Part shown: piece after piece, positions 1 to 8,155 of the stretch
How the letters are laid out: each line of letters begins with the position of its first letter
How positions within the stretch are numbered: the stretch's first letter is position 1
The notes under the pieces: model-generated
Told to the model about the DNA's origin: nothing
The model's database searches: none
The model's input: the letters and a program-made list of their open reading frames with translations, nothing else
NCBI RefSeq assembly: GCF_021390545.1
Contig: NZ_JAJUWR010000038.1
Coordinates: forward strand, 1 to 46,444
DNA: 46,444 nt
Source: Algoriphagus sp. AGSA1
Lineage (GTDB): Bacteria > Bacteroidota > Bacteroidia > Cytophagales > Cyclobacteriaceae
Direction of reading: 5' to 3'
Program-made: the position numbers and the translations under genes

Positions 1-67
1 CCACAATCTGTTTGCGTAACCCTTCACTAAAGGAACGCTTTTGCTTAATTTGATAATCATTTTTCAT
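1..67 (-). CDS. Partial transposase orfA-like protein (N-terminus only)
   Basis: Twenty-two codons are visible, beginning MKNDYQIKQKRSFSEGLRKQ and open to the window edge. A basic start followed by a phrase such as RSFSEGLRKQIV is typical of the helix-turn-helix OrfA proteins of IS3-family elements in Bacteroidota, where it marks the first helix of the DNA-binding domain. The start ATG at 67 is the only one available and lies a short distance inside the presumed terminal inverted repeat, as expected for orfA. Too little sequence is present for a firm family call; an unrelated small DNA-binding protein is the alternative. Confidence 0.45.
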   Translation of the reverse strand, partial: MKNDYQIKQKRSFSEGLRKQIV

Positions 68-103
68 CCTCATTGGAGTTGTGAACAACAACAAATTGTG
101 ACA
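1..103 (-). mobile_element. Edge of an insertion sequence (IS3-like), cut by the window start
   Basis: The window opens inside what looks like the left end of an insertion sequence read on the minus strand. A reading frame begins at 67 and runs off the window. About 36 bases before it lies a plausible IS end that starts TGTCACAATTTG when read from 103 leftwards; IS3-type elements begin with TG. The host gene at 137-1150 ends just outside and looks complete, so the element probably sits between genes. The other end and the target duplication are not in view, so the family is inferred only from the start of the reading frame and the TG terminus. Confidence 0.45.
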
Positions 104-136
104 ACTTTATTCAGGTACTATCACTTTGGTTCTGTC

Positions 137-1150
137 TTAATCAACCATCCTTGCTCCAATTCCGTTTCTTTCCGGGAAAATGACTTTTTCTGGGGTGATG
201 ACCACTCCTTCAGCGGGGTCTTTGGATAATAACATAGCGCCATCCATATCTACAAAATCCAACAGCGGAGCAATATGGGCAATGGCCGTGATGCCCACTG
301 ATGATTCTGTCATACAGCCCACCATCGTTTTCATTCCATAGGATCTTGCTTCTCGGAGCATTCTTAATCCCGGGGTGATCCCTCCTGCTTTGACCAGCTT
401 CACATTGATTCCGTGAAACAAACCCTTGCATTTTTTCACATCCGACTCTACTATGCAGCTTTCATCGGCAATTACAGGAAGTATTGAGTGCTTAAACACT
501 TCCTTCATCCCGTCCAGATCATCTTTGGCCAGAGGCTGTTCCATAAATTCAACCCCAAGTTTCTCCAGCTCTCTGGAATAGGAGATGGCTTGATCGGCTG
601 TCCAGGCGCAGTTTGCATCGATTCTAAAAACCGAATCCGTATGTTTTCTGAGCTCACGGATAATGTCCAAATCATCCGAAGTCCCCAGTTTTATTTTATA
701 AATAGGCCAGTGTACTTCCTTCATCTTGGACACCATCTTCTCCACAGTATCTATACCTATGGTAAAATTAGTGGTGGGAATGTCAGCCGGATCCAGTTTT
801 AGAAGCTCGTAGAGTTTTAACCCACACTTTTTGGCATATAGATCCCAGGCAGCCATATCCACTGCACACTGGGCAAAAGGATTCTCTTTGAAAATTTCCT
901 TGCCGAGATCCCAAAGCTCCGCAGGTGTTTCCCATTTGGCTTTTTCCACTACAGGCCTGAATCTTTCCAAGCACTCCGACATATTTGTAATGGTCATACC
1001 ATAAAATGGATTTGTAGTGGATTCCCCCAAACCATATAATGCGCCATCTTGCAGTTTTACTATAAGAGTATCTTGCACATCCCGGCTTTGGTGTGCGATA
1101 GTGAATGTATGCTTAAGAGGAAGATCTTCGACTAGATAGGATAAATTCAT
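137..1150 (-). CDS. L-Ala-D/L-Glu (dipeptide) epimerase, enolase superfamily
   Basis: A 337-residue member of the muconate-lactonizing/dipeptide-epimerase branch of the enolase superfamily. These cytosolic Mg-dependent enzymes epimerise Ala-Glu-type dipeptides, usually for reuse of murein peptides. Visible are the KxK acid-base pair (YKIKLG, K152/K154), metal ligands in RIDAN (D178), EQPL (E204) and ADES (D229/E230), the second base in KLVKAGG (K251 or K254), and the C-terminal DMDGAM segment seen in dipeptide epimerases. Length is normal and the C-terminus looks intact although an IS end lies about 35 bases downstream. It diverges from the M14 peptidase gene. A -7 box TATTTTTG (1174-1181) lies about 23 bases before the start. 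Exact dipeptide preference cannot be read from sequence. Confidence 0.88.
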   Translation of the reverse strand: MNLSYLVEDLPLKHTFTIAHQSRDVQDTLIVKLQDGALYGLGESTTNPFYGMTITNMSECLERFRPVVEKAKWETPAELWDLGKEIFKENPFAQCAVDMAAWDLYAKKCGLKLYELLKLDPADIPTTNFTIGIDTVEKMVSKMKEVHWPIYKIKLGTSDDLDIIRELRKHTDSVFRIDANCAWTADQAISYSRELEKLGVEFMEQPLAKDDLDGMKEVFKHSILPVIADESCIVESDVKKCKGLFHGINVKLVKAGGITPGLRMLREARSYGMKTMVGCMTESSVGITAIAHIAPLLDFVDMDGAMLLSKDPAEGVVITPEKVIFPERNGIGARMVD

Positions 1151-1173
1151 GCAAGTTAAAATTCATTTTCAAG

Positions 1174-1181
1174 CAAAAATA
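1174..1181 (-). promoter_or_regulatory. Bacteroidota -7 box upstream of dipeptide epimerase
   Basis: On the minus strand the octamer TATTTTTG matches TAnnTTTG exactly and lies 23 bases before the start codon, predicting a 5' leader of roughly 18 nt. No clear TTG -33 box is present at normal spacing. Confidence 0.4.
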
Positions 1182-1242
1182 ACGAGATTTTTGCTTCTAT
1201 AATGCTTAGCTTTATATTGTTTGCAGTCATAAAGATAACAAT

Positions 1243-2721
1243 ATGAAAATTCAAACTTCTTTACCTCTCAGCTTGTTTTTGCTGTTTTCAGTAATTTTAC
1301 TTAGCTGCAAAACTACTCAGACTTCGACTCATGCTTCCTCTAGCGCAGTGTTGGAGTCTGCTTTCATAAAATCCAAGGAGCACGCTATCACCCATCGCAG
1401 ATTTAAGCATGCGGATTTGCTTCCGCTTATTGATCAGCATTCGGATGAATTTGGGATAAGACAACTGGGAGAATCCGTGGAAGGAAGAAGTATATACAGT
1501 TTGGACTGGGGTGATGGCAAAAGGAAGGTGATGCTTTGGTCACAGATGCATGGCAATGAAAGCACCGCGACCATGGCGCTTTTTGACCTGTTTAATTTCC
1601 TGGAGGGTAACGGTGATGAATTTGATGGGTTGAGAAGCCTTCTTCGGTCGAACCTTAATCTCAAATTTATTCCCATGCTCAATCCCGATGGAGCGGAGAC
1701 CTTTAAGCGAAGAAATGCGCTTGACATAGATTTGAATAGGGACGCGATTTCCCAGATTTCCCCGGAGGCTGTGATATTGAAGAAAGCGAGAGATGACTTT
1801 GAGCCGGAATTCGGATTTAACCTTCACGACCAGCAGACTTACTACAATGCTTCAGGTACACCCAAGCAAGCGACCATTTCCGTGCTGGCCCCCGCATATA
1901 ACTATGCCACTGAGGTAAACGCGGTACGGACTAAAGCTATGCAAACCATTGTGGGAATGAATAGGATTTTGCAGGAGGTGGTTCCTGGTCATGTGGGTAG
2001 ATATGACGACGCATTCGAACCACGGGCATTCGGGGATAACATCACCAAATGGGGGACAAGTACAATTCTGATCGAGTCTGGAGGGTATCCAGACGATCCT
2101 GAAAAGCAATACATCCGACAGCTGAATTTCATGATAATCTTAAATGCGTTGGAGCAAATCGCCACCCGAAGCTATGAGCAATATACCACAACGGAATATT
2201 TTTCGATTCCTGATAATGACCTGCAATTGGTGGATTTGCTTATCAATGAGATCCAAGTTCCAGTAAATGGTAAATATTACCCCGTGGATCTGGGAATTCG
2301 AAGACGGGAAATTACCGCAGGGGCTAGCTACTACACGTCAGCGTCTGTGGATGATCTTGGAGACTTGCAGGTATATTTTGGATTAGAGGAGATCAATGCG
2401 ACCGAGTTGAAGTATGCAGAGGGCAAGGTCTATGAGCAAGTCTTTGATTCTATAGCAGCTATAGGTGAGGCAAAAGCGATGGAATTGCTCAAAGAAGGAT
2501 ATCTGGCGGTAAAAGTTAAAAAGGAGACTAAGGGAGACTTACATGGTCTTCCGATTTTGGTACTGGGAAGTACGGAAACATATCCATCAGGTTGGAAAAC
2601 CGGAGAACCCACAAATTTCTTCTTAGAACAAGAGGGCGTCAGGAAATATGCAGTGGTCAACGGCTACCTGATTGATTTGGGAAATCCAAAAGATCAGGTG
2701 TTTAAGCAGAGGGTGCATTGA
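1243..2721 (+). CDS. M14-family zinc carboxypeptidase lipoprotein
   Basis: A 492-residue protein with a lipoprotein signal (hydrophobic run then LLSC, C22) and a zinc carboxypeptidase domain. The metal-binding HxxE is in MHGNEST (H103, E106), the third ligand is in FNLHDQ (H195), and the catalytic Glu is probably in LIESGG (E278). It is therefore expected to be an envelope-anchored peptidase acting on peptides or cell-wall fragments. The last 180 or so residues have no recognisable catalytic motif and may form an accessory domain. It is divergently arranged with the dipeptide epimerase, which suits a shared role in peptide salvage, though that link is inference. Substrate is unknown. Confidence 0.85.
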   Translation: MKIQTSLPLSLFLLFSVILLSCKTTQTSTHASSSAVLESAFIKSKEHAITHRRFKHADLLPLIDQHSDEFGIRQLGESVEGRSIYSLDWGDGKRKVMLWSQMHGNESTATMALFDLFNFLEGNGDEFDGLRSLLRSNLNLKFIPMLNPDGAETFKRRNALDIDLNRDAISQISPEAVILKKARDDFEPEFGFNLHDQQTYYNASGTPKQATISVLAPAYNYATEVNAVRTKAMQTIVGMNRILQEVVPGHVGRYDDAFEPRAFGDNITKWGTSTILIESGGYPDDPEKQYIRQLNFMIILNALEQIATRSYEQYTTTEYFSIPDNDLQLVDLLINEIQVPVNGKYYPVDLGIRRREITAGASYYTSASVDDLGDLQVYFGLEEINATELKYAEGKVYEQVFDSIAAIGEAKAMELLKEGYLAVKVKKETKGDLHGLPILVLGSTETYPSGWKTGEPTNFFLEQEGVRKYAVVNGYLIDLGNPKDQVFKQRVH

Positions 2722-2781
2722 AAGACCGGTTCCCAAAAGGTCTATACTTCTTAGAATCCGTCCCTTCCATTCTGAATTCAC

Positions 2782-2789
2782 TAAATTTG
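2782..2789 (+). promoter_or_regulatory. -7 box giving a probably leaderless rlmF mRNA
   Basis: TAAATTTG fits TAnnTTTG and is followed by exactly four bases and then the rlmF ATG. Transcription would start at or next to the start codon. The same spacing is seen before the ABC-F gene and rlmN in this window. Confidence 0.5.
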
Positions 2790-2793
2790 TAAA

Positions 2794-3747
2794 ATGAGCG
2801 ATAATGCTACAAAAACATCTCTCCATCCCCGAAATCTTCATCGGGAGCGCTACGATTTCCCAAGCTTAATGGCATCTCAGCCCGAGCTTGGCGAATTTGT
2901 TTCAGAAAATAAGTACGGCGATCTCAGCATTGATTTCGCAGACCCTAAGGCTGTCATAGAACTCAACCGGGCATTGCTAAAGCATCATTATCAGATTACG
3001 GAGTGGGATATTCCTGCTGGATATCTCTGTCCACCTATACCCGGAAGAGCGGATTACCTACATTATTTGGCTGATTTACTTACTGAGAGTAATGACCACA
3101 ACCTGCCAGCCGGTGAGCGCATTCATGTACTGGATATAGGAACGGGGGCAAACTGTATTTATCCTCTGCTGGGTAATTCTATTTATGGCTGGAGCTATGT
3201 AGGGTCAGAAATAGATGCTAAGGCGCTCGATGCTGCCCAAGATAATCTCTATGCAAATCCTCAGTTTCGGGGAAAGGTTTCCCTGCGGCTTCAGGAAAAC
3301 CCCAAGGAAATCCTATCCGGGATCATCAAATCGGACGATGTGTTTGACCTCGTCATTTGCAATCCCCCATTTCATGAATCTCAGGAAGCAGCTGTGGCAG
3401 GCAGCACCAGGAAAGTCAAAAATCTGAAAGGAAAAGTAGGGAAGAAAATTACCCTGAATTTTGGGGGGCAGAGTAATGAACTCTGGAGTACTGGAGGAGA
3501 ACTTACTTTTATCCGAAAAATGATACTTGAAAGCAAGTTTTTTAGGTTCAACTGCTTTTGGTTTACCTCACTGGTGTCCAAAGAAGAACATCTGAAGGAG
3601 CTGGCCCTTGCCTTGAAAAAAGCAAATGTATATGATCGGAGAGTCATACAAATGACCCACGGAAATAAGAAAACGCGGTTTATTGCCTGGACATTTCTGA
3701 ATCCCGAACAACAGGAAAACTGGAGGAAAAAACGCTGGGGTCATTGA
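2794..3747 (+). CDS. rlmF: 23S rRNA (adenine(1618)-N(6))-methyltransferase RlmF
   Basis: A 317-residue SAM-dependent methyltransferase matching the RlmF/YbiN family, which methylates N6 of A1618 in 23S rRNA. The N-terminus carries the family phrase beginning LHPRNLHRERYDF. The SAM-binding motif I is DIGTGANCIYPLLG, and the N6-adenine catalytic motif is NPPFHES, with the typical RlmF extension of charged residues after it. The C-terminal part (SKFFRFNCFWFTSLVSK) also fits the family. Length is normal. It stands alone, convergent with the ABC-F gene, and has its own promoter box four bases before the ATG. Confidence is high because several family-specific segments agree. Confidence 0.93.
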   Translation: MSDNATKTSLHPRNLHRERYDFPSLMASQPELGEFVSENKYGDLSIDFADPKAVIELNRALLKHHYQITEWDIPAGYLCPPIPGRADYLHYLADLLTESNDHNLPAGERIHVLDIGTGANCIYPLLGNSIYGWSYVGSEIDAKALDAAQDNLYANPQFRGKVSLRLQENPKEILSGIIKSDDVFDLVICNPPFHESQEAAVAGSTRKVKNLKGKVGKKITLNFGGQSNELWSTGGELTFIRKMILESKFFRFNCFWFTSLVSKEEHLKELALALKKANVYDRRVIQMTHGNKKTRFIAWTFLNPEQQENWRKKRWGH

Positions 3748-3904
3748 TTTCCCTGTTTGTGGCAGAAACAGTGACAAAGTTTGGGTAAAAGACTTTGGTA
3801 CACAGAAGAGCCATAAATCTGGGATGATGAACGATGAAATAGTCTATTTCTCAATAGGAGACTGCTTCACTGCTCGTCGTCCGAAATGGAGTCTAAAACC
3901 CGAA

Positions 3905-5812
3905 CTACTCTATCCCCTCCAGCTCACTCAGCTCCAGCCAAGTCAATTCCAAATCTTCCAGCTCAGCATCGATTTCTCCGATGCGGTTGGACTGCTTGAT
4001 CAGTTCCTCATGGTCGTCGATGCCCGCCGATATTTTTTCGGTAATGGAAGCTTTCTCTTTTTCCAGTTTAGCTATTGAAGCATTCACCTCTTTAAACTCC
4101 TGTTTTTGCTTAAAGGAAGCCTTTATTTTTACAGGAGCCGGATCTTTCACTTCAGCCTCTTGATTCTTTTCTTCTTGGCTCTGGGTTCTTGGTTCTTGAA
4201 TCTTGGCCTTGGGTTCTTGGCTCTTTTCTACCTCACGGAACTCAGAATAATTCCCCGGGAAATCAGAGATTTCGCCTTCTCCTTCAAACACAAACAAATG
4301 TTCCACCAAGCGATCCATGAAGTACCTATCGTGGGAAACAATGATCAAACACCCCGGAAAAGTGTCCAAAAACTCCTCCAGTGTATTTAAGGTCATCAGA
4401 TCCAGATCATTGGTAGGCTCATCGAGAATCAGGAAATTAGGATTCTTGATCAAAACCATCAGCAGTTGGAGTCTTCTACGCTCTCCGCCGCTGAGTTTGG
4501 CGATTGGGGTATGTTGCTGCTTGGGAGGGAAACCAAACTGGGTCAAAAACTGGGAAACCGTAATCGTAGCTCCCCCGGCTATGGTCACCACTTCAGCTAC
4601 TTCCTTCACGATGTCGATCAGCCGCTTTTCCTCATCAAAACTTCCTTCCTCCTGTCTGTAATACCCAAAGGCCGTGGTCTGACCGATGGAAACTGTCCCA
4701 GAATCGGGAGCCAGTTGCCCGGTGATCATATTGAGGAAGGTTGTCTTCCCGGCACCGTTTGGCCCTACTATCCCGATTCGGTCTTTCTTTTTAAACGTGT
4801 AAGAAAAATCATTGACGATGGCCTTGTCGCCAAAGGCCTTGTTCATTTTCTCAATCTCTATGATCTTATTCCCAAGCCGCTGCGTCGTCACTGTCAACTG
4901 TATATCACGTTCTTCACGTTTTTGGGAAGCCTTCTCTTTGGTTTCTTCGAAAGCATCAACACGGTATTTTGCTTTGGTGCTTCTCGCTTTAGGCTGACGG
5001 CGGATCCAGTCAAGTTCTTTTTTATAAAGGCTTTTGGCTTTTTCGAGTTCTATATCCTCAATCTCCATGCGCTCTTCCTTTTTGTTCAAGAAGTAGCCAT
5101 AGTTTCCTAAGTAGCGATGCACTTTTCCCTGATCCAGTTCGAGGATTTCATTGGTTACTTTCTCCAGGAAATATCGGTCGTGAGTCACCATGAAAAGTGC
5201 CAGATTGGCTTTGGCCAGGTAGTCTTCCAGCCATTCTATGGTTTCTAGATCAAGATGGTTGGTAGGCTCATCGAGCAGCAAAAGATCAGGTTTTTCCAAG
5301 ATGGCTTTTGCCAAGGCAACCCGCTTACGCTGACCTCCGGAAAGAGTACCCACCGGGAGATCGGTATCATGAAGACCTAGTTTGCCCAGCACTTCCTTCA
5401 CCTGATATTCAAAATCCCAGGCTTGAAAGGCATCCATTTTTTCAAATAAAATGGACATTTTATCAGAGTTATCAATGCCCCGCTCAGAATCCAGCATGGC
5501 TTTGTGATAGTCCTCAATCACCTTCAGCACTTCAGAATTACTTTGGTCAAAGATGGTCTGGTATATGCTCATCTTGCCTTCAAAAACAGGGTTTTGGTGA
5601 ACATAAGCCACTTTTACCTGCTGGTTAACTCCGACTTGGCCTGTGTCAGGGATCTCCAGACCCATGATGATTTTCATCAGCGTGGATTTACCCGCACCAT
5701 TGATGCCGACGAGGGCGATTTTCTGGCCTTGAGAGATGCCAAAGGAAATATTGGAAAAAAGCTTGCGCTCACCGAACGCTTTGCTGAGGTTTTCGACCGA
5801 AAGGTAATTCAT
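3905..5812 (-). CDS. ABC-F family ATPase, Uup-like
   Basis: A 635-residue soluble protein with two ABC ATPase domains and no membrane segment. Domain 1 has Walker A GINGAGKST, signature LSGGQRKRVALAKA and Walker B LLLDEPTNHLDLET. A linker of about 80 residues with many Lys, Arg and Glu precedes domain 2, which has GPNGAGKTT, LSGGERRRLQLL and LILDEPTNDLDL. ABC-F proteins act on ribosomes, in translation rescue or DNA-related roles. A low-complexity Glu/Lys/Gln stretch (about 525-560) and a C-terminal coiled coil (about 565-635) fit the Uup subgroup. An antibiotic-resistance role is not indicated. The start is supported by a -7 box four bases upstream. Confidence 0.88.
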   Translation of the reverse strand: MNYLSVENLSKAFGERKLFSNISFGISQGQKIALVGINGAGKSTLMKIIMGLEIPDTGQVGVNQQVKVAYVHQNPVFEGKMSIYQTIFDQSNSEVLKVIEDYHKAMLDSERGIDNSDKMSILFEKMDAFQAWDFEYQVKEVLGKLGLHDTDLPVGTLSGGQRKRVALAKAILEKPDLLLLDEPTNHLDLETIEWLEDYLAKANLALFMVTHDRYFLEKVTNEILELDQGKVHRYLGNYGYFLNKKEERMEIEDIELEKAKSLYKKELDWIRRQPKARSTKAKYRVDAFEETKEKASQKREERDIQLTVTTQRLGNKIIEIEKMNKAFGDKAIVNDFSYTFKKKDRIGIVGPNGAGKTTFLNMITGQLAPDSGTVSIGQTTAFGYYRQEEGSFDEEKRLIDIVKEVAEVVTIAGGATITVSQFLTQFGFPPKQQHTPIAKLSGGERRRLQLLMVLIKNPNFLILDEPTNDLDLMTLNTLEEFLDTFPGCLIIVSHDRYFMDRLVEHLFVFEGEGEISDFPGNYSEFREVEKSQEPKAKIQEPRTQSQEEKNQEAEVKDPAPVKIKASFKQKQEFKEVNASIAKLEKEKASITEKISAGIDDHEELIKQSNRIGEIDAELEDLELTWLELSELEGIE

Positions 5813-5816
5813 GCCG

Positions 5817-5824
5817 CAAAAGTA
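5817..5824 (-). promoter_or_regulatory. -7 box giving a probably leaderless ABC-F mRNA
   Basis: Read on the minus strand, TACTTTTG matches TAnnTTTG and is separated from the ATG by four bases (CGGC), the same geometry as at rlmF and rlmN. Confidence 0.5.
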
Positions 5825-6085
5825 CGGAAAAGGTGGGGGATAAATGCGTTAATTTAAATCATGCTCTTTTAACCGGCAATTGAGTAAGCGATTTGTATGA
5901 TTGAATCCACTCATTTTGCATATAAATACCGCTCAAAATGTCAAACAACATGTACTGTATTTACGGGAGATTCTATTTATTCGAGCAAAATCCCCCTGCT
6001 TAATCCCATGAATTAGGGGCTATACATTCCGATTCTGACTGCTCTTGAGGGCAAACTTACCCACCTATCATTGTCCTAGAAAGTC

Positions 6086-7288
6086 TTACCTGTACACTTT
6101 AGAAACAGAAGAAAGGTCATTTCGAAGCTTCAATGAGACCAACACCGTTTGATCATTCATCAACTCCTCTTTATTAGCTTGAAAAAAATCATGGATATTC
6201 CCAGTTTCGATTTCCACCTGTTTGCCGGTAAATTTTTTGACATAGTCGTTGTAGAAATCAATGGAGTTGATGCTAAAAACAATACACTCCTTATCAAATG
6301 TCCAAGGTATATTTCTAATTCGCATTTCATCTATATCATTTTCAAAATTGGATATCTGCGATACTATATTGAATTCTCTGTCTAATAAGATAAAATGTAT
6401 ACCCTGGCTGTATTGATATAAAGACATAAAATAAAAATCTCCTAATGGGGTAAACATTGAAATATTCTCTACAAGCTGATTTTCGCGGATGAATTTTTGA
6501 TAAGTTTCTCTGTCAACACTGTTTAATCTGATAAAATCCAATTCATTTACACCCCATGAGCCCAAATCAAATTTCAACACTTGTTTAAAATTTAACTCTC
6601 CATCAAAAAATATAACTTGCCTAGAGTAAGGGAGGGTAAATATAATTTCGTTATCGAACCCGGAAATGAACCCATTTCGGCCACCAAATTGGAATTTTTC
6701 AAAATCCTGTTTGATTTTCACAAACTCTCCAAGCAGTGTGGCACCTTCAAACAAAAGAAAATTATAATCTGACCTATCCTTAATGTTGTTCATGAAGAAT
6801 AAAGTTTTACCATCTTTTTCGGTAAACTGAGAAGCATTCTTTGGGATTTTTTCTTCTTCTATAAGCAACTGCTTCGAATCATATACAATAATCTTTCTCA
6901 AACTTCTATCTAAAATCAGAAGAGAATCTTCCCTCACCTGAAAAAAATCAAGCTGCTGGTACTCAGCAGGCCCTTGACCTTTTGCTTTATAGATGAAATC
7001 AACATTTCCCTCTCTATCAAACCTGTGGATATTACTATTAAAATAATCGTGGACGTAAATGAACTTGTCCTTTATAATAATTTGGTAGGGTTCCACCAAC
7101 GGAACTTTCTCATCACTTCTTAGGAGAGTGTAGCTGATTTCATTGAAAATACTTGATAACTTCTGCTGTTTGGAATTCTCCAAATCAATTTTCACATCGC
7201 TCTCATTTACATTGACCTTTTTATCCGAATGCGTACAGGATGAAAACGTATAGAGAATAAGGACGCAAAATATCTTAAGTTTTACCAT
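6086..7288 (-). CDS. 6-bladed beta-propeller lipoprotein (cassette 1)
   Basis: A 400-residue lipoprotein: short basic start, hydrophobic stretch, then FSSC with the lipidated Cys at about residue 18. The body is repeat-like and beta-rich, and carries the hallmark of Bacteroidota 6-bladed propellers, a segment IHRFDREG followed by KGQGPAEYQ (compare GKGPGEY in the family). Family members are surface or periplasmic proteins of unknown biochemical role. It lies downstream of the four-cysteine peptide gene (7420-7629) on the same strand. A hairpin with a T-rich tail (7386-7408) stands between them, so it may be reached by read-through or have its own promoter. Its sequence is more AT-rich than the housekeeping genes, which fits an accessory origin. 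Confidence 0.75.
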   Translation of the reverse strand: MVKLKIFCVLILYTFSSCTHSDKKVNVNESDVKIDLENSKQQKLSSIFNEISYTLLRSDEKVPLVEPYQIIIKDKFIYVHDYFNSNIHRFDREGNVDFIYKAKGQGPAEYQQLDFFQVREDSLLILDRSLRKIIVYDSKQLLIEEEKIPKNASQFTEKDGKTLFFMNNIKDRSDYNFLLFEGATLLGEFVKIKQDFEKFQFGGRNGFISGFDNEIIFTLPYSRQVIFFDGELNFKQVLKFDLGSWGVNELDFIRLNSVDRETYQKFIRENQLVENISMFTPLGDFYFMSLYQYSQGIHFILLDREFNIVSQISNFENDIDEMRIRNIPWTFDKECIVFSINSIDFYNDYVKKFTGKQVEIETGNIHDFFQANKEELMNDQTVLVSLKLRNDLSSVSKVYR

Positions 7289-7385
7289 GATTTAGTTTCA
7301 ACCAGGTTGTGTCACTACTTAAATGAATACTCTAAGAGTAGCTTATACAAATATTAATTCAACAACATCTAGAAATAAAGTAAAG

Positions 7386-7408
7386 GCTGTCCCAATTTTC
7401 GAGACAGC
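7386..7408 (-). terminator. Hairpin between peptide 1 and its propeller gene
   Basis: GCTGTC and GACAGC arms separated by 11 bases, flanked by A-rich and T-rich sequence on the minus strand. It sits about 12 bases past the stop of the small peptide and about 100 bases before the propeller start. It is weaker than the matching structure in cassette 2. Confidence 0.45.
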
Positions 7409-7419
7409 TTTATAGTTAA

Positions 7420-7629
7420 TTAACCGATCCCTCCAACTTCATCACAATGCTTTTGACCGGATACATTGCAGGTTTCAGACCCATCAAATCTACAGCGATA
7501 TACACTCCCTCCCCCAGTGCATTCAATATTCTCTATCCAATAACTTCCACTAGCTTGAGTCGGTGTAATCGGTGTGATCGATAAAGTCATCATACCAATG
7601 ATTCCTAAACCTAAAATTACTTTTTTCAT
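7420..7629 (-). CDS. Small secreted four-cysteine peptide, paralog 1
   Basis: A 69-residue peptide starting MKKVILGLG with a classical signal peptide (hydrophobic to about residue 20, probable cleavage after TQA at residue 26). The predicted mature part is about 43 residues, rich in Gly, with four Cys (in IECTGG, YRCRF, ETCNV, KHCDE). I recognise no family. The first nine residues and the DNA upstream are nearly identical to the second peptide gene at 10797-10988, while the mature parts share essentially nothing but the Cys count. It heads a cassette with the propeller lipoprotein at 6086-7288. In plan, though not in motif, it recalls short Bacteroidota peptides encoded beside propeller proteins (NVEALA type). 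The Cys may form two disulfides. Confidence 0.72.
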   Translation of the reverse strand: MKKVILGLGIIGMMTLSITPITPTQASGSYWIENIECTGGGSVYRCRFDGSETCNVSGQKHCDEVGGIG

Positions 7630-7634
7630 AATCG

Positions 7635-7706
7635 TTAAAATTTGTGGTTAAAATATTTACCCCTTGGCCAAGAGCGGCTAACCGACTGATTAGCTAGTCG
7701 CAACAT
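7635..7706 (-). CDS. Possible upstream ORF in the peptide 1 leader
   Basis: A 23-codon frame starting MLRLANQSVSRSWPRG and ending five bases before the peptide 1 start codon. The first 16 codons align without indels to the matching frame in cassette 2 (five base changes, two of them silent). The frame is in phase with the preceding (AAT)7 tract, so initiation at TTG (7734-7736) would add Leu/Met-Asp-Cys and a run of seven Asn. It may be a regulatory uORF or simply conserved structured leader RNA; base changes alone do not prove coding. Confidence 0.33.
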   Translation of the reverse strand: MLRLANQSVSRSWPRGKYFNHKF

Positions 7707-7880
7707 ATTATTATTATTATTATTATTGCAATCCAAATCTTTAAAACGAAAAAATCGTCAGTTCCCTAAAAACACCTTGTATAGGGCATGCAAAATCGGA
7801 CACTTTATGATTATTACCAGAATCTTTTAAAACTAATCCAGCAGGGTTTTTCTCTCAAGTGATTATGGGAGTTCTTTTTA
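7662..7880 (-). repeat. Conserved cassette leader, copy 1, with (AAT)7
   Basis: This leader matches 11017-11295. Outside the repeat tract, 125 aligned bases (7675-7706 and 7728-7820) differ at about 12 positions with no indel; similarity fades from 7821 to about 7880. On the coding strand the order is: conserved region with GTCCGATTTTGC, a small inverted repeat around CGATTTTTTCG, GGATTG, (AAT)7 at 7707-7727, the segment CGACTAGCTAATCAGTCG, and CTTGGCCAAG just before the peptide gene. The rest of the gene-free stretch (7881-8014) shows nothing I can name. Confidence 0.8.
7707..7727 (-). repeat. Trinucleotide microsatellite, 7 units
   Basis: Seven perfect ATT units on the plus strand (AAT on the coding strand of the downstream peptide). 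It lies between GGATTG and TATGTTGC; if these are weak -33 and -7 elements their spacing here is 21 bases, within the range used in Bacteroidota promoters. Confidence 0.9.
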
Positions 7881-8014
7881 TCGAATCAAAAATACGTTGG
7901 ATAGGACTCGGGAAGTTCTCTTATTTCCATCATCAGCAAATGGCTGAATGTAGGAGATTAGAATTAGGCATAAAAACGCCTTTTCATTAACTGTAGATTT
8001 GGCTCAAAATATAC

Positions 8015-8055
8015 AAAAATACGGCTCAAAACTAACATGAAATGAGCCGTATTTT
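8015..8055 (-). terminator. Rho-independent terminator at the end of cassette 2 operon
   Basis: A perfect 13-bp stem (AAAATACGGCTCA with TGAGCCGTATTTT) and a 14-base loop, with a T-rich tail on the minus strand. It lies about 100 bases after the stop of the last propeller gene and separates the two cassettes. Confidence 0.8.
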
Positions 8056-8155
8056 ATGGCTTTTATACTTTTTTGAGCTGAAAACTACTAGCCCTTTTCG
8101 AGGAGCAAAGAGTTCAATTTTGAAAGTTTGATCAATTTTATAAAGTAAAGACCCA

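Noticed and set aside
4466..5110. Long open frame (214 codons) on the plus strand inside the ABC-F gene
   Set aside because: It is antisense to a gene with full ABC motifs, has no domain or signal, and its composition follows the opposite-strand codons.
7420..7629. NVEALA-family peptide
   Set aside because: The gene plan is similar (short secreted peptide next to a propeller gene), but the NVEALA motif and its position are absent; only the analogy is kept.
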